A stretch of 64,000 nt of DNA from Streptomyces spirodelae (GCF_017676385.1 NZ_JAFFZN010000011.1:124001-188000), one strand, 5' to 3'. Counted from the stretch's first letter, positions 8,870-18,589 are shown. A program made the numbers and translations. The notes: a model not told the origin generated them from the sequence alone.

Positions 8870-9693
8870 GCCTCTCCCTCCGGCACCACCCGGCCCAACG
8901 GCGCGCGTCCGACTCCGGGCGGGCCCGCGAACGCCTGCGCGATGCTCAACCACCGTTCGGCCTCCGCGCCTTCGGCGCGCAGGTCGGTGTCGTCCCGGTG
9001 CACCCGCTGGGTGACCAGGCGGCAGAAGTCCAGTGCGCTGCCGGCCACCGACTGGCCCGCGTCCTTCGGCCCGTGGGCCCACACCTGCCCTTCGGGCCCC
9101 GTCACCGCCACCCGGAAGGGCTCGGCAGGCGGCTCCAGTCCGCGCACGGCGTAGGCGAAGTCGCGGGCACGCACGCCGATTCGTACCACGTGCCGCAGTC
9201 GCTCGGTGGGCTCCCGTACGACGCCGAGAGCGTCGGCGACATCCGTGCCGTGTGCCCAGGTCTCCATGATCCGTGCGGTGGCCATGCTCGCCGCGCTCAT
9301 CGACGTGCCGTACCAAGGCAGCCGGACGCCAGGTGCCAGTCCGGTCAGTGCCTCCTCCAGCTCTCGCCGCCCTGCCCGCCAGCGCTCCAGCAGTTCGCCG
9401 TGCGGCAGACGGGCTCCGTCTTCGGCTCCCTCGTCGATGAAGCCGCCCGCGTCGGCGAGCGCCAGGCGCTTCTCGGCCTCGCGGCGGAAGCCCTCGGGGT
9501 CCCGCGCGGCGAACAGCGCCTGCTGGTCCGTCCACGCCAGGTGGGCGATCTGGTGCGCGACGGTCCACCCCGCGGCGGGGGTCGGCGCAGCCCAGGCGGC
9601 GGGCGGCAGATCGGCCACCAGCCCGTCCACCTCCGCGCTCTCGTCCCGCAGGTCCTCCAGCACCGCCCCGAGTACGCCCTGTGATACGGCCAA
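8866..9693 (-). CDS. TIGR03084-like protein with DinB/mycothiol-type N-terminal domain
   Basis: 275 aa. The N-terminus resembles mycothiol-dependent maleylpyruvate isomerase/DinB four-helix domains (AVLEDLRDESAEVDGLVADL, WTVAHQIAHLAWTD; the His residues could bind a metal). The middle and C-terminus (YGTSMSAASMATARIMETWAHGTDVADAL) fit the actinobacterial family usually found beside AtuA-like genes. Function is unproven. The start is TTG 9693 behind a purine-rich stretch containing GGAGG; it is the first gene of the operon. The promoter region and the palindrome at 9749-9762 lie directly upstream. Confidence 0.8.
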   Translation of the reverse strand: MAVSQGVLGAVLEDLRDESAEVDGLVADLPPAAWAAPTPAAGWTVAHQIAHLAWTDQQALFAARDPEGFRREAEKRLALADAGGFIDEGAEDGARLPHGELLERWRAGRRELEEALTGLAPGVRLPWYGTSMSAASMATARIMETWAHGTDVADALGVVREPTERLRHVVRIGVRARDFAYAVRGLEPPAEPFRVAVTGPEGQVWAHGPKDAGQSVAGSALDFCRLVTQRVHRDDTDLRAEGAEAERWLSIAQAFAGPPGVGRAPLGRVVPEGEA

Positions 9694-9843
9694 CTCCCCG
9701 CCCTCCCTGTGTCCGTGAGCACGAGAGTGACAGCGCGGTCAAAAACAAGCAAGCGCGCTTGCATGACTTTTTCTCTCGCCGGTGGGCGGTTGTACGGCGA
9801 TGACGACCGATGACGACCGAACGTGTGAGCCGGGAAGCGCTGC
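9694..9843 (-). promoter_or_regulatory. Leader and promoter region of the atu-like operon
   Basis: On the minus strand, reading towards the operon, the order is the palindrome at 9749-9762, a T-rich stretch, a TTGACC that could serve as a -35 element, then a purine-rich leader before TTG 9693. No -10 box is convincing by eye. No gene is seen between 9694 and the terminator at 9977. Confidence 0.4.
9749..9762. promoter_or_regulatory. Perfect 14-bp palindrome, probable TetR operator
   Basis: GCAAGCGCGCTTGC is self-complementary over its full length and lies about 55 nt upstream of the operon's first codon, next to a possible -35 element. Operators containing CAAG..CTTG half-sites are used by TetR regulators of acyl-CoA catabolism such as KstR2. 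The natural candidate ligand is the TetR protein encoded at the end of the operon. Confidence 0.6.
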
Positions 9844-9976
9844 TTGCGCCAGCCGAGGGGCACCATGCCCGGACAGTGCGCCCGCTGGGCAGTTCGGAGG
9901 CCGCCTGGCACGCGGACGTGCTCGAGGTCGAGGTGCGCTGAGCAGGCGCGGCAGCCTCCCGGGTTGCGGGAGCGTA

Positions 9977-10014
9977 TGCCAGGCCCCCGTTCCGGAGTGA
10001 ACGGGGGCCTGGCA
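9977..10014 (-). terminator. Strong hairpin terminator of the FAD/Fe-S oxidoreductase gene
   Basis: A perfect 16-bp stem (arms 9977-9992 and 9999-10014) closes a 6-nt loop CGGAGT. It lies 12 nt beyond the stop codon at 10027. It has no U-tract, but its length and GC content make it a very stable structure that would also shield the operon at 9693 from read-through. Confidence 0.85.
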
Positions 10015-10026
10015 GCGTGCCCGGGA

Positions 10027-12918
10027 TCAATCCCGTGAGGTCAGGCTCTCCGCCAGGACCTCCGCCAGGTGTCGGCTCCGGAAGCCGCCGAGCTGGTCCA
10101 TCTGGGTACGACAGGAGTAGCCGTCCGCCAGCAGCTCGGTTCCCGGCTCCGCCTCCCGCAGGGAGGGCAGCAGCTGGTCCTCCGCGCAGGCTGCGGAGAC
10201 CTCGTAGTGGCCCTTCTCGAAGCCGAAGTTGCCGGCCAGGCCGCAGCAGCCGCCGCTGAGCTCGCCGGTGAGGCCCGCACGGTCACGCAGCCGGCGCTCC
10301 GCCGCGTCGCCGATGACGGCGTGCTGGTGGCAGTGCGTCTGCCCGGCGACCGGGCGGTCGATACGGGGCGGCTCCCAGCCGGGGGCCTGCTCCTCCAGGG
10401 TCTGCGCGAAGGTGCGGACGGCCTGGGCGAGCCGCTTCGCGCGCGGGTCGTCGCTCAGCAGCTCGGGAACGTCCGTCTGGAGCGCGGCGGCGCACGGGGG
10501 CTCCAGGACCGAGATGGGCAGGCCCGCGTCCAGGGCCGGTTCCATCACGTCCAGGGTGCGGCGCATCACCGTACGGGCCCGGTCGAGCTGGCCCGTCGAG
10601 ACGTAGGTGAGACCGCAGCACACCTGCTTGGGCGGTACGACAGGCTTCAGCCCCGCGTCCTGGAAGACCCGCACCGCGGCCGACCCGGCCTCGGGGGAGA
10701 GGTAGTTGGTGAAGGTGTCCGGCCACAGGACGACCGGCTTGCCGGTGGCGGAGGCGCGGCCCGGCTGCTTGCGCCACCAGTGCGTGAAGGGCGTACGGGG
10801 CAGCGCCGGGATGTCCCGCTCGGGGGCCAGCCCGCCCAGCCGCTTGGCGAGCGCCGCGAGCGGGGGCACCTTGGCGCCGGCGTTCAGCAGCGGCACCGTA
10901 CGGGTGGCGGCGGCCAGCCGCAGCCAGCGGGGCAGCCAGCCCATCGAATAGTGCGCCATCGGGCGGCGCTTGCCAGGTGTCCCCGTTGCGGCGTCACCCT
11001 CGTAGTAGTGGTGCATGAATTCCGCCTTGTAGGTGGCCATGTCCACCCCGACCGGGCAGTCGCTGCGGCAGCCCTTGCACGACAGGCACAGATCGAGCGC
11101 GTCGTGCACCTCCTCGGACTGCCAGCCGTCGGTGACGACCTCGCCGGCGAGCATCTCGTGCAGCAGCCGGGCGCGCCCGCGTGTGGAGTGCTTCTCCTCG
11201 CCGGTCGCGCGGAAGGACGGGCACATGACGCTCGCCCCCGCCGTCTCGTTGCGGCACTTGGCCACGCCCACGCAGCGGCGTACGGCTGCCGAGAAGTCGC
11301 CCCCGTCGTGCGGGTAGCCGAACTCCACATCGACCGGCTTGCGCGGCAGCGGCGCGAAGCGCAGGTTGGCGTCCAGCGGCTCAGGGCGTACGAGAACGCC
11401 CGGGTTGAGTCCGTCGGCCGGGTCCCACAGGTCCTTGAACCGGCCGAAGAGTCCGACCATCTCCTCGCCGTACATCCGGGTCAGCAGCTCGGCGCGGGCC
11501 ATGCCGTCGCCGTGCTCACCGGAGAGCGAGCCGCCGTGCTGCACGACGACGTCGGCCAGCGCGGTGGAGAAGTCCCGGAACTTGGCGATGCCCGCCTCGC
11601 CCAGCAGATCGAAGTCGATGCGTACGTGGATGCAGCCGTCCCCGAAGTGCCCGTACGGCAGTCCGCGCAGCCCGTACTCGCGCAGCAGCTTGCGGAAGTC
11701 CCGCAGATAGGCGCCGAGCCGGGGCGGGGGGACGGCGCAGTCCTCCCAGCCGGGCCACGCCTCAGCGCCGTCGGGCATGCGGGTGGCCGTACCTGAGGCG
11801 TCCTCGCGGACCCGCCACAGGGCGCGCTGTCCGGCCGGGTCCACGACGAGGGCGTGGTCGGTGGTGCCCTCGCGCGCCGCGCCGCACAGCTGTTCCGCGT
11901 TGGCCCGCGCGTGGGCCGCGTCGTCGCCGCCGACCTCCACGAACAGCCACGCACCGCCCTTGGGGAGGGAGGCGCGGGCCGCGTCCCCGACCAGGTCGTT
12001 GGCCATGCCCTCGACGGTGAGGGGGTGGTACTGGAGCAGCCCGGCCGCCGCCTCGGCCGCCGCTGACTCGTCCGCGTAGCCGAGTACGGCCAGCACCCTG
12101 GCGCCCGGCGTGGGCACCAGCTTCACGGTGGCGCGGGTGAGCACGCCCAGCGTGCCCTCGCTGCCGGTGAAGACGCGCGCCCAGTCCTCGCCCTTCTCGG
12201 GGAGCAGCTCGTCCAGCGCGTAGCCGGAGATCCGGCGGGGCAGCTCGGGGAACCCGGTGCGCAGCCGGGCCAGTTCGCCCTGCACGAGAGAGGTGGCGCC
12301 GGTGCGCAGCCGCTCGGGGACGCCTTCCCCGCCGCGCCCGAGCCGGGCACGCTCGCCGCCGTAGGTGAGGACCTCCAGCTCGTGCACGTTGTCCGCCGTG
12401 GTGCCCCAGGCGACCGAGTGGGAGCCGCAGGAGTTGTTGCCGATCATTCCGCCGATGGTGCAGCGGGCGTGGGTGGAGGGGTCGGGCCCGAAGGTGAGCC
12501 CGAAGGCACCGGCCGCGTTGCGCAGGTCGTCCAGGATGACGCCGGGGCGCACCACGGCCGTGCGGCTGTCCGGGTCCAGATACTCGATGGTGCGCTGATG
12601 CCGGGTGAAGTCCAGCACCACACCCAGCCCTGTGGCCTGCCCGGCGATGGAGGTCCCCGCCCCCCGCGCCACCACGGGGACGCCCCGCTCACGGCAGACG
12701 GCCAGCACGGCCGCCACATCGTCGTCGTCCTTGGGCGCCACCACACCCAGCGGCACCCGCCGGTAGTTGGAGGCGTCCATCGTCATCAGTGCTCTGTCCT
12801 GGGCGCCGAACTCCACCTCGCCGCCGGGCACTGCTGCGCGCAGTGCCCGTTCCAGCTCCCGTGCGTCTGCGTCTGCGCCTGCGCTTGCGCTTGCGCCTGC
12901 CCTACGTGCGTCTCCCAT
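10027..12918 (-). CDS. FAD-binding and Fe-S oxidoreductase (GlcD/GlpC-like fusion, D-lactate dehydrogenase type)
   Basis: About 963 aa. The N-terminal half is an FAD_binding_4 domain (VPVVARGAGTSIAGQATGLG; NSCGSHSVAWGTTADNVHEL) with a FAD-oxidase C-terminal domain ending in PYGHFGDGCIHVRIDF and SLSGEHGDGMAR. The second half has a 4Fe-4S motif (CLSCKGCRSDCPVGVDM), an additional Cys pair further upstream, and two CCG-type domains (PPKQVCCGLTYVSTG; GGCCGLAGNFGFEKGHYE). Such fusions oxidise 2-hydroxy acids such as D-lactate at the membrane and pass electrons to the respiratory chain. ATG 12918 is preceded by CACTCT at 6 nt, a weak leaderless arrangement; GTG 12933 is the alternative start. The N-terminus reads ASASAGADADA, encoded by a hexamer repeat. 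Confidence 0.88.
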   Translation of the reverse strand: MGDARRAGASASAGADADARELERALRAAVPGGEVEFGAQDRALMTMDASNYRRVPLGVVAPKDDDDVAAVLAVCRERGVPVVARGAGTSIAGQATGLGVVLDFTRHQRTIEYLDPDSRTAVVRPGVILDDLRNAAGAFGLTFGPDPSTHARCTIGGMIGNNSCGSHSVAWGTTADNVHELEVLTYGGERARLGRGGEGVPERLRTGATSLVQGELARLRTGFPELPRRISGYALDELLPEKGEDWARVFTGSEGTLGVLTRATVKLVPTPGARVLAVLGYADESAAAEAAAGLLQYHPLTVEGMANDLVGDAARASLPKGGAWLFVEVGGDDAAHARANAEQLCGAAREGTTDHALVVDPAGQRALWRVREDASGTATRMPDGAEAWPGWEDCAVPPPRLGAYLRDFRKLLREYGLRGLPYGHFGDGCIHVRIDFDLLGEAGIAKFRDFSTALADVVVQHGGSLSGEHGDGMARAELLTRMYGEEMVGLFGRFKDLWDPADGLNPGVLVRPEPLDANLRFAPLPRKPVDVEFGYPHDGGDFSAAVRRCVGVAKCRNETAGASVMCPSFRATGEEKHSTRGRARLLHEMLAGEVVTDGWQSEEVHDALDLCLSCKGCRSDCPVGVDMATYKAEFMHHYYEGDAATGTPGKRRPMAHYSMGWLPRWLRLAAATRTVPLLNAGAKVPPLAALAKRLGGLAPERDIPALPRTPFTHWWRKQPGRASATGKPVVLWPDTFTNYLSPEAGSAAVRVFQDAGLKPVVPPKQVCCGLTYVSTGQLDRARTVMRRTLDVMEPALDAGLPISVLEPPCAAALQTDVPELLSDDPRAKRLAQAVRTFAQTLEEQAPGWEPPRIDRPVAGQTHCHQHAVIGDAAERRLRDRAGLTGELSGGCCGLAGNFGFEKGHYEVSAACAEDQLLPSLREAEPGTELLADGYSCRTQMDQLGGFRSRHLAEVLAESLTSRD
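12863..12900. repeat. Hexamer tandem repeat inside the 5' end of the oxidoreductase gene
   Basis: About six imperfect copies of a GCGYYT-type hexamer encode the Ala/Ser/Asp stretch near the N-terminus. The length of this tract may vary between strains. Confidence 0.6.
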
Positions 12919-13102
12919 GCGCACAGAGTGCACGCTGACCCGGGCCGCTCGCTGCCCCTGCGGGATCTTTCGTGTCTGTGGTCCGCGTCACGCTCTTCTC
13001 CGGCCGCCGGAAAGCGTCTGACCTGCGGATGGACGGGTTTTTGTCAGCCTGCCGATCTGGCCCAAGAGCGGCTGTGAAGCTGTCCAGCATGGCCATTGAT
13101 GA

Positions 13103-13124
13103 CCGGGCACGCAGCGGTGCCCGG
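13103..13124 (-). terminator. Hairpin terminator of the MmcQ/YjbR gene
   Basis: A perfect 8-bp stem CCGGGCAC/GTGCCCGG with loop GCAGCG starts one base after the stop codon at 13126 on the minus strand. The rest of 12934-13102 holds no gene I can support. Confidence 0.7.
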
Positions 13125-13125
13125 C

Positions 13126-13557
13126 TCACTCGGCGTACGGATCGGGCACCGTGAACGCCTCCCGCAGCCGGGGCGGCGCGGCCTGCTGCCAGGAGTCGAC
13201 GACGATGTCCCGCAGCTCCGCCATGTCCTCCAGTGCCGCCAGCCGCGCCCGCACCCAGTTGGAGCCCGCCTCGTGCGGCGGCACCCAGAACTTCTCCGGC
13301 TCGGCGGCGATCAGCTCCCCCCTCTCCAGGCGCGGGCAGCGCACCGCGAAGGAGGACTGGTCGTCCGGCATGGTGAGGAACATCTTCCCCGCCACCCGGA
13401 AGGTCGGCATGGCCCACGCCTCCACCTCCTTGGTCTCGGGGAGGACGAGGGCGAGACGCCGTACATCGTCGGGACCGGGGCGGGGGCCGGGCCGGGGATC
13501 GGACTGGGGATCGGACTGGGGATCGGACTGGGGATCAGGGCTGCGACCTGCTGTCAT
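13126..13557 (-). CDS. MmcQ/YjbR family protein
   Basis: 143 aa. After a repetitive leader (three DPQS units, then Pro/Gly), the family core follows: DDVRRLALVLPETKEVEAW, PTFRVAGKMFLTM, and the C-terminal WVRARLAALEDMAELRDIVVDSWQQAAPPRLREAF. YjbR folds resemble a CyaY-like DNA-binding fold, but a cellular role has not been established. The start is ATG 13557, supported by a TAAGCT box 6 nt upstream (leaderless). The gene is divergent from serC with 115 bp between start codons. Confidence 0.85.
   Translation of the reverse strand: MTAGRSPDPQSDPQSDPQSDPRPGPRPGPDDVRRLALVLPETKEVEAWAMPTFRVAGKMFLTMPDDQSSFAVRCPRLERGELIAAEPEKFWVPPHEAGSNWVRARLAALEDMAELRDIVVDSWQQAAPPRLREAFTVPDPYAE
13501..13536. repeat. 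Three 12-bp tandem copies encoding DPQS units
   Basis: The 12-bp unit GGACTGGGGATC is repeated three times in frame in the MmcQ/YjbR gene, giving the repeated Asp-Pro-Gln-Ser leader. Confidence 0.75.
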
Positions 13558-13563
13558 ACGGCC

Positions 13564-13569
13564 AGCTTA
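13564..13569 (-). promoter_or_regulatory. -10 box for leaderless transcription of the MmcQ/YjbR gene
   Basis: TAAGCT on the minus strand is followed by 6 nt and ATG 13557, which places the transcription start at or next to the A of the start codon. Confidence 0.5.
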
Positions 13570-13660
13570 TGAACCGGCACCGACAGCGGACCGACAGTCG
13601 GGGTGTCCACCGTTTGTCTCAGGCCCTGGACGGCTGCCGTGGTGGTCTGGACAGCGGCAC

Positions 13661-14791
<1,131 letters not shown>

Positions 14792-14816
14792 GCCTCGCGC
14801 TTGGCTGGGAGGGGGT

Positions 14817-14848
14817 GCCCCTGTTCCGCCGTTGCAGGCGGCAGGGGC
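14817..14848 (+). terminator. serC terminator
   Basis: Arms GCCCCTG and CCGCC on the left pair with GGCGG and CAGGGGC on the right, with a 2-nt TT bulge and the loop GTTGCA. It starts 25 nt after the serC stop. Confidence 0.65.
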
Positions 14849-14917
14849 GCAGGGTGGGCAAGCGCAGCCCCCATGCGGGGTAGCATCCCCTCCCGCTCCG
14901 CGGGGTACGGCACTCGC

Positions 14918-15310
14918 ATGAGCACCCCCACCACCGGCCTTGAGCTGTTCGCCCGGGAACGGCGCGTACGGCTGACAACGTACGAGCGAGAAGGTACGCC
15001 CGTCGGACACGGCGCGCGGATCGCCGTCGAAGGCGACCGCGCGTACGTCCGCACCCACACACGCGCGAAACAGCGTGCGCACATCGAGCGCTACCCGGAA
15101 GTGGAACTCTCGGCCGCCACCCTCACCGGCACCCCGAACGGGGCGCCGATGAAGGCGCGGGTGCGGGAGCTGCGGGACAGCGAGGCGCGGCACGCTGCCG
15201 CGCGGCTGGCCCGCAGACACCCGCTCACCCAGGGTCTGCTCGTACCGCTCGGCTACCGGCTGATGTTCGACCGGCCGGTCCACTACGAGCTGCGGCTGGT
15301 CGGCGAATAG
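14918..15310 (+). CDS. Small PPOX-class, probably F420-dependent, oxidoreductase-like protein
   Basis: 130 aa split-barrel flavin/F420-binding fold. The pattern VRLTTYEREGTPVGHGARIAVEGDRAYVRTHTRAKQRAHIERYPEVELSA matches the Rv2061-like PPOX/F420 family in strand order. The exact substrate is unknown. I chose ATG 14918; the open frame extends upstream only through the inter-gene hairpin region. A TAGCAT at 14881 could be its -10 box. It converges with the ABC permease gene; the 22 nt between them contain a short direct repeat (CCGGAGCCGT) but no clear hairpin. Confidence 0.75.
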   Translation: MSTPTTGLELFARERRVRLTTYEREGTPVGHGARIAVEGDRAYVRTHTRAKQRAHIERYPEVELSAATLTGTPNGAPMKARVRELRDSEARHAAARLARRHPLTQGLLVPLGYRLMFDRPVHYELRLVGE

Positions 15311-15332
15311 GCGCCGGAGCCGTCCGGAGCCG

Positions 15333-16160
15333 TCATCTGCTGAGGCGTTGGAACCGGCGTACCGCCAGCGGCAGGAAGACGGCCGTCAGCGCCAGCGGCC
15401 ACACCACCGCCATCACGTCCGAGTGCTGCTCGATCCAGCTTCCCCCGGTCGGCAGGGGGTTGCCGTACAGCTCGCGGACGGCGTTGGCGGTGGCCGAGAC
15501 GGGGTTCCACATCGCGATGGTGCCCAGCCAGTCCGGCATCTCCGACGGCGGCGTGAAGACGCTGGAGACCATGCCGAACGGGAAGGCCACGGCGAACAGA
15601 TTGCCCGCTGCCTCCTGGTTCTTCGCCAGCAGGCCCAGCAGCACGCCCACCCAGATGAGCGAGAACCGCAGCCAGAGCAGCAGCGCGAAGGCCCACAGCG
15701 TGGCGAGCAGGTCGCCGTCCGAGCGCCAGCCGACGACCAGCGCGATCGCCGCCAGCACCGCGAGGTCGAGCGCCGCGTGCAGCACGTCGGAGACGCCGCG
15801 TCCGGTGACCACTGCCGAGGGGGCCATCGGCATGGAGCGGAAGCGGTCGGTGACGCCGCGTTCCTTGTCCACGACGACGGTCATCGCGGTGTTCATGAAG
15901 CCGAAGGCCATGGTCATCGCGAACATGCCGGGCATCGCGTAGTCCTTGTAGTCGACGCCCTTGCCGACGTCCATGGCGCTGCCGAAGACGTAGACGAACA
16001 GCAGCACGGACACGATCGGGAAGCCGAGCTGCCAGGCGATGAGGGAGGGCTGTTTCGCCAGGTGGGTCAGATCGCGGCGGACGATCGTCCAGCAGTCGGC
16101 GACCGCCCAGTACAGCCGCCCGCCGGTGCTCTGCCGCTCCGCGGTCTGCACGGCGCTCAT
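15333..16160 (-). CDS. ABC-2 type transporter permease (DrrB-like)
   Basis: 275 aa with about six membrane segments, for example [22 protein letters not shown], the stretch around [19 protein letters not shown], and the C-terminal [19 protein letters not shown]. It contains the DrrB-family segment [20 protein letters not shown]. It forms the membrane part of an exporter with the ATPase upstream; its start overlaps the ATPase stop by 4 nt (ATGA). DrrAB-type pumps export hydrophobic drugs; the substrate here is unknown. Expression is probably set by the inverted repeat at 17191-17213. Confidence 0.92.
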   Translation of the reverse strand: MSAVQTAERQSTGGRLYWAVADCWTIVRRDLTHLAKQPSLIAWQLGFPIVSVLLFVYVFGSAMDVGKGVDYKDYAMPGMFAMTMAFGFMNTAMTVVVDKERGVTDRFRSMPMAPSAVVTGRGVSDVLHAALDLAVLAAIALVVGWRSDGDLLATLWAFALLLWLRFSLIWVGVLLGLLAKNQEAAGNLFAVAFPFGMVSSVFTPPSEMPDWLGTIAMWNPVSATANAVRELYGNPLPTGGSWIEQHSDVMAVVWPLALTAVFLPLAVRRFQRLSR

Positions 16161-17176
16161 ACGGTCACCTCAGTGTGCTCCGTGCTCTCCTGTTGCTCCG
16201 TGCTCTCCCGGCTCTCCGTGCGGCTGCCGGTCAGGGCCAGGAAGACCTCGTCCAGCGTGGGGCGGCGCAGGCCGATGTCGGCGACGGCCACTCCCTCGTC
16301 CTGAAGGCGGCGTGCCACGGCGGTGAGTGCGGGCACCCGCTCGGCGACCGGCGCGTGGACGCGCAGTCCGGCGGCGTCGGTCTCCGGCTCGGCGCCCTCG
16401 GCCGCGGCCCGTGCGACGGCGGCCGCGACGGCGGGCAGGTCGCGGGCCTCGGCGGCGACCACCTCGATACGGTCGCCGCCGATGGCCCGCTTGAGACCGG
16501 CCGGGGTGTCCTCGGTGACGTTGCGGCCCCGGTCGATGACGGCGATCCGGTCGGAGAGCTTGTCGGCCTCGTCCAGGTAGTGGGTCGTCAGGATGACGGT
16601 GGTGCCCTGCTGTGCGAGTCCGCGCACCGCGTCCCACACCTCGCTGCGACCGCGCGGGTCGAGTCCCGTGGTCGGCTCGTCCAGGAAGAGCACCTCAGGG
16701 GCGAGGATCATGCTGGAGGCCAGGTCGAGGCGGCGCCGCATACCGCCGCTGAAGCCCTGCGGCTGCTTGTCGGCCGCCTCGGTGAGTCCGAACTGGTCGA
16801 GCAGTTCGGCGGCTCTGCGGCGGGCGCGGTGGGCGCCGAGGTGGAAGAGGCGGCCGAACATCTCCAGATTCTGCCGCGCTGTGAGTATCTGGTCGACGGC
16901 GGCGTGCTGCCCGGTGAGGCCGATCCTGCTGCGTACGGCGCGCGGGGCGCGGCTCACGTCGTGGCCGCCGACGGTCGCGCGGCCCCCGTCGAGTCGGACG
17001 AGGGTGGTCAGGGCGCGTACGGCGGTGGTCTTGCCGGCCCCGTTCGGGCCCAGCAGCCCGAAGACGGTGCCGCGGGGGACGGCCAGGTCGAGGCCGTCGA
17101 GCGCGTGTTTGTCGCCGTAGGTCTTGCGGAGCCCCTCGGCGACGACGGAGCACTGGTCCAGTGGTGGTGCGGGCAT
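16157..17176 (-). CDS. ABC transporter ATP-binding protein (DrrA-like)
   Basis: 339 aa. Walker [10 protein letters not shown] (near residue 38), signature [15 protein letters not shown], Walker [14 protein letters not shown] and switch [14 protein letters not shown] are all intact. The C-terminal about 100 residues form the accessory domain typical of daunorubicin-resistance ATPases. It powers the permease encoded next to it. ATG 17176 has a near-consensus ribosome binding site AAGGAGG 5 nt upstream. The 23-bp inverted repeat lies immediately before that site, so a bound repressor would block transcription start or early elongation. Confidence 0.94.
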   Translation of the reverse strand: MPAPPLDQCSVVAEGLRKTYGDKHALDGLDLAVPRGTVFGLLGPNGAGKTTAVRALTTLVRLDGGRATVGGHDVSRAPRAVRSRIGLTGQHAAVDQILTARQNLEMFGRLFHLGAHRARRRAAELLDQFGLTEAADKQPQGFSGGMRRRLDLASSMILAPEVLFLDEPTTGLDPRGRSEVWDAVRGLAQQGTTVILTTHYLDEADKLSDRIAVIDRGRNVTEDTPAGLKRAIGGDRIEVVAAEARDLPAVAAAVARAAAEGAEPETDAAGLRVHAPVAERVPALTAVARRLQDEGVAVADIGLRRPTLDEVFLALTGSRTESRESTEQQESTEHTEVTV

Positions 17177-17190
17177 ACTTCCCTCCTTGA

Positions 17191-17213
17191 ATCTGGGTAC
17201 GCCGTACCCAGAT
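17191..17213. promoter_or_regulatory. 23-bp inverted repeat, probable TetR operator
   Basis: Ten-base arms ATCTGGGTAC and GTACCCAGAT flank the spacer GCC in the divergent region between the ABC exporter and the TetR gene. Perfect dyads of this size between a TetR gene and an exporter are typical of drug-responsive repressor control. Confidence 0.75.
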
Positions 17214-17271
17214 GAAAAAGCGTACAGCCTACGCAGATACTTGCAAGGGGATTTCCTACGATGGCCGCACC

Positions 17272-18048
17272 ATGACGACAGAGCACACCGCCGACGGCGA
17301 AGGACTCACCCGCCTCGTCCGCAGCCTCGATCTGCTGTGGGGCCGCACCACCCGCGAGCGCCCCGCACGCGGGCCCAAACCCGGACTGACGCTCGGGCAG
17401 ATCGTGGCGGCCGCCGTCGACCTGGCCGACCGCGAGGGACTGGCAGCGCTGTCCATGCGCCGCGTCGCCACCGAACTGGGCGTCGGCACCATGTCCCTGT
17501 ACCGCTATGTGCCCGGCAAGGACGAGTTGGTAGCCCTGATGTGCGACCAGGTCGCCCTCCCGCCGGCCGACATCGAGCAGTGGCGCGGCAACAACTGGCG
17601 CGAGACGCTGGAACTGGTCGCCGAAGGGTCGTGGAAGCTCTACACCACACACACCTGGCTGCTGCAGGTCAACCAGGCCCGCCCGATCCTGGGCCCGCAC
17701 TCCATGGCCAACCTCGACTTCGCCCTGGGAGCCCTGGAGGGCCTGCCCTTCACCAGCCAGGAGAAGATGACCGTTCTGGTCGCCCTCGACAACCTCGTCA
17801 TGGGCGCGGCCCGCTCAGTCGTCCTGTACCAGCAGGCGGCCCAGCAGTCCGGCATCAGCGACGAGGAGTTCTGGCACACCCAGGAGCCCTACATCACCCG
17901 CGGCATGGAAGAGGGCGGCCTCACACACCTGGCCGCCCTCCCCGCGGACGCCTTCACCGCCGACCCCGCCGACAGCACCCGCTTCGCCGTCCGCGCCCTC
18001 CTGGACGGCTTCCAACACCTGCTGGACCAGCGGACCCCTCACAGGTAG
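17272..18048 (+). CDS. TetR/AcrR family regulator divergent from the ABC exporter
   Basis: 258 aa. The DNA-binding domain (LGQIVAAAVDLADREGLAALSMRRVATELGVGTMSLYRYVPGKDEL in spirit, residues about 40-90) is classic, and the C-terminus fits the TetR_C drug-binding type. It probably represses the ABC exporter through the dyad at 17191-17213. The start is ATG 17272; a TACGAT at 17257-17262 can be its -10. The open frame continues 60 nt upstream into the operator, which I reject as coding. Its 3' end overlaps the convergent small gene at 18039 by 10 nt. Confidence 0.9.
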   Translation: MTTEHTADGEGLTRLVRSLDLLWGRTTRERPARGPKPGLTLGQIVAAAVDLADREGLAALSMRRVATELGVGTMSLYRYVPGKDELVALMCDQVALPPADIEQWRGNNWRETLELVAEGSWKLYTTHTWLLQVNQARPILGPHSMANLDFALGALEGLPFTSQEKMTVLVALDNLVMGAARSVVLYQQAAQQSGISDEEFWHTQEPYITRGMEEGGLTHLAALPADAFTADPADSTRFAVRALLDGFQHLLDQRTPHR

Positions 18049-18368
18049 AGCTGGCGTTTGCAGTCCTGGCAGCGGGTCTTGCCGTCCCATTTCTCGATCC
18101 GCCGGTGCTCGCACACACCGTCGCGCGTGTGACACTGAGCACGCACCATATGGTCGAGTTCCGCGACGCACGGACCGCACGCGTACACGTCACCGATCGC
18201 GCCGGGAGTCCGCACCGAGCCGACCCACACCACGCGCACGCCCGCACGGCGGCAGAACAGCCAGCACATCCCGGTCAGCCACGGATTGCCGTCGTCCGGC
18301 TGCGCGGTCGGCGGCCAGGCGTCGCGCCACTGGCGGTCGATGGCCAGCACGAACGAGGCATCACTCAC
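18039..18368 (-). CDS. Hypothetical Cys-rich small protein
   Basis: 109 aa. I do not recognise a named family. It has a possible zinc-binding set of Cys/His: CGPC near the middle, then CHTRDGVCEHRR and a terminal CQDCKRQLYL. Start GTG 18368 overlaps the upstream stop (GTGA), so it is coupled to the 74-aa gene before it. Both genes border the XRE/DUF397 cluster and run divergently from it, so they may be companions of that cluster. Confidence 0.6.
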   Translation of the reverse strand: MSDASFVLAIDRQWRDAWPPTAQPDDGNPWLTGMCWLFCRRAGVRVVWVGSVRTPGAIGDVYACGPCVAELDHMVRAQCHTRDGVCEHRRIEKWDGKTRCQDCKRQLYL

Positions 18369-18589
18369 CGCGCCGCGCCCTTCTCGATGACGGCCGCCAA
18401 CTCGCGGGCCACGGGCGCCGCACAGTCACCGAGCCGCACGAGGGCGTACCCGGTGTCGTCGGTACGCATCTGAGGGCGGACGTCCATCACGGGAAGCTGA
18501 ATCCCCGCGTGCCGCAGCGCCACCCGTAGGGCTTCCCGCGCCCTTTCGGCCTCACGGATCTTCCTCACCGACCGTCCTCGCTCCGTCAT
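18365..18589 (-). CDS. Small hypothetical protein, helical
   Basis: 74 aa starting at ATG 18589; upstream GGAG lies about 9 nt before it. The N-terminal half is highly charged (TERGRSVRKIREAERAREAL) and likely helical. I do not recognise a family. The open frame extends further upstream, but that extension covers the divergent promoter region and has unlike composition. Coupled by GTGA to the next gene. Confidence 0.55.
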   Translation of the reverse strand: MTERGRSVRKIREAERAREALRVALRHAGIQLPVMDVRPQMRTDDTGYALVRLGDCAAPVARELAAVIEKGAAR

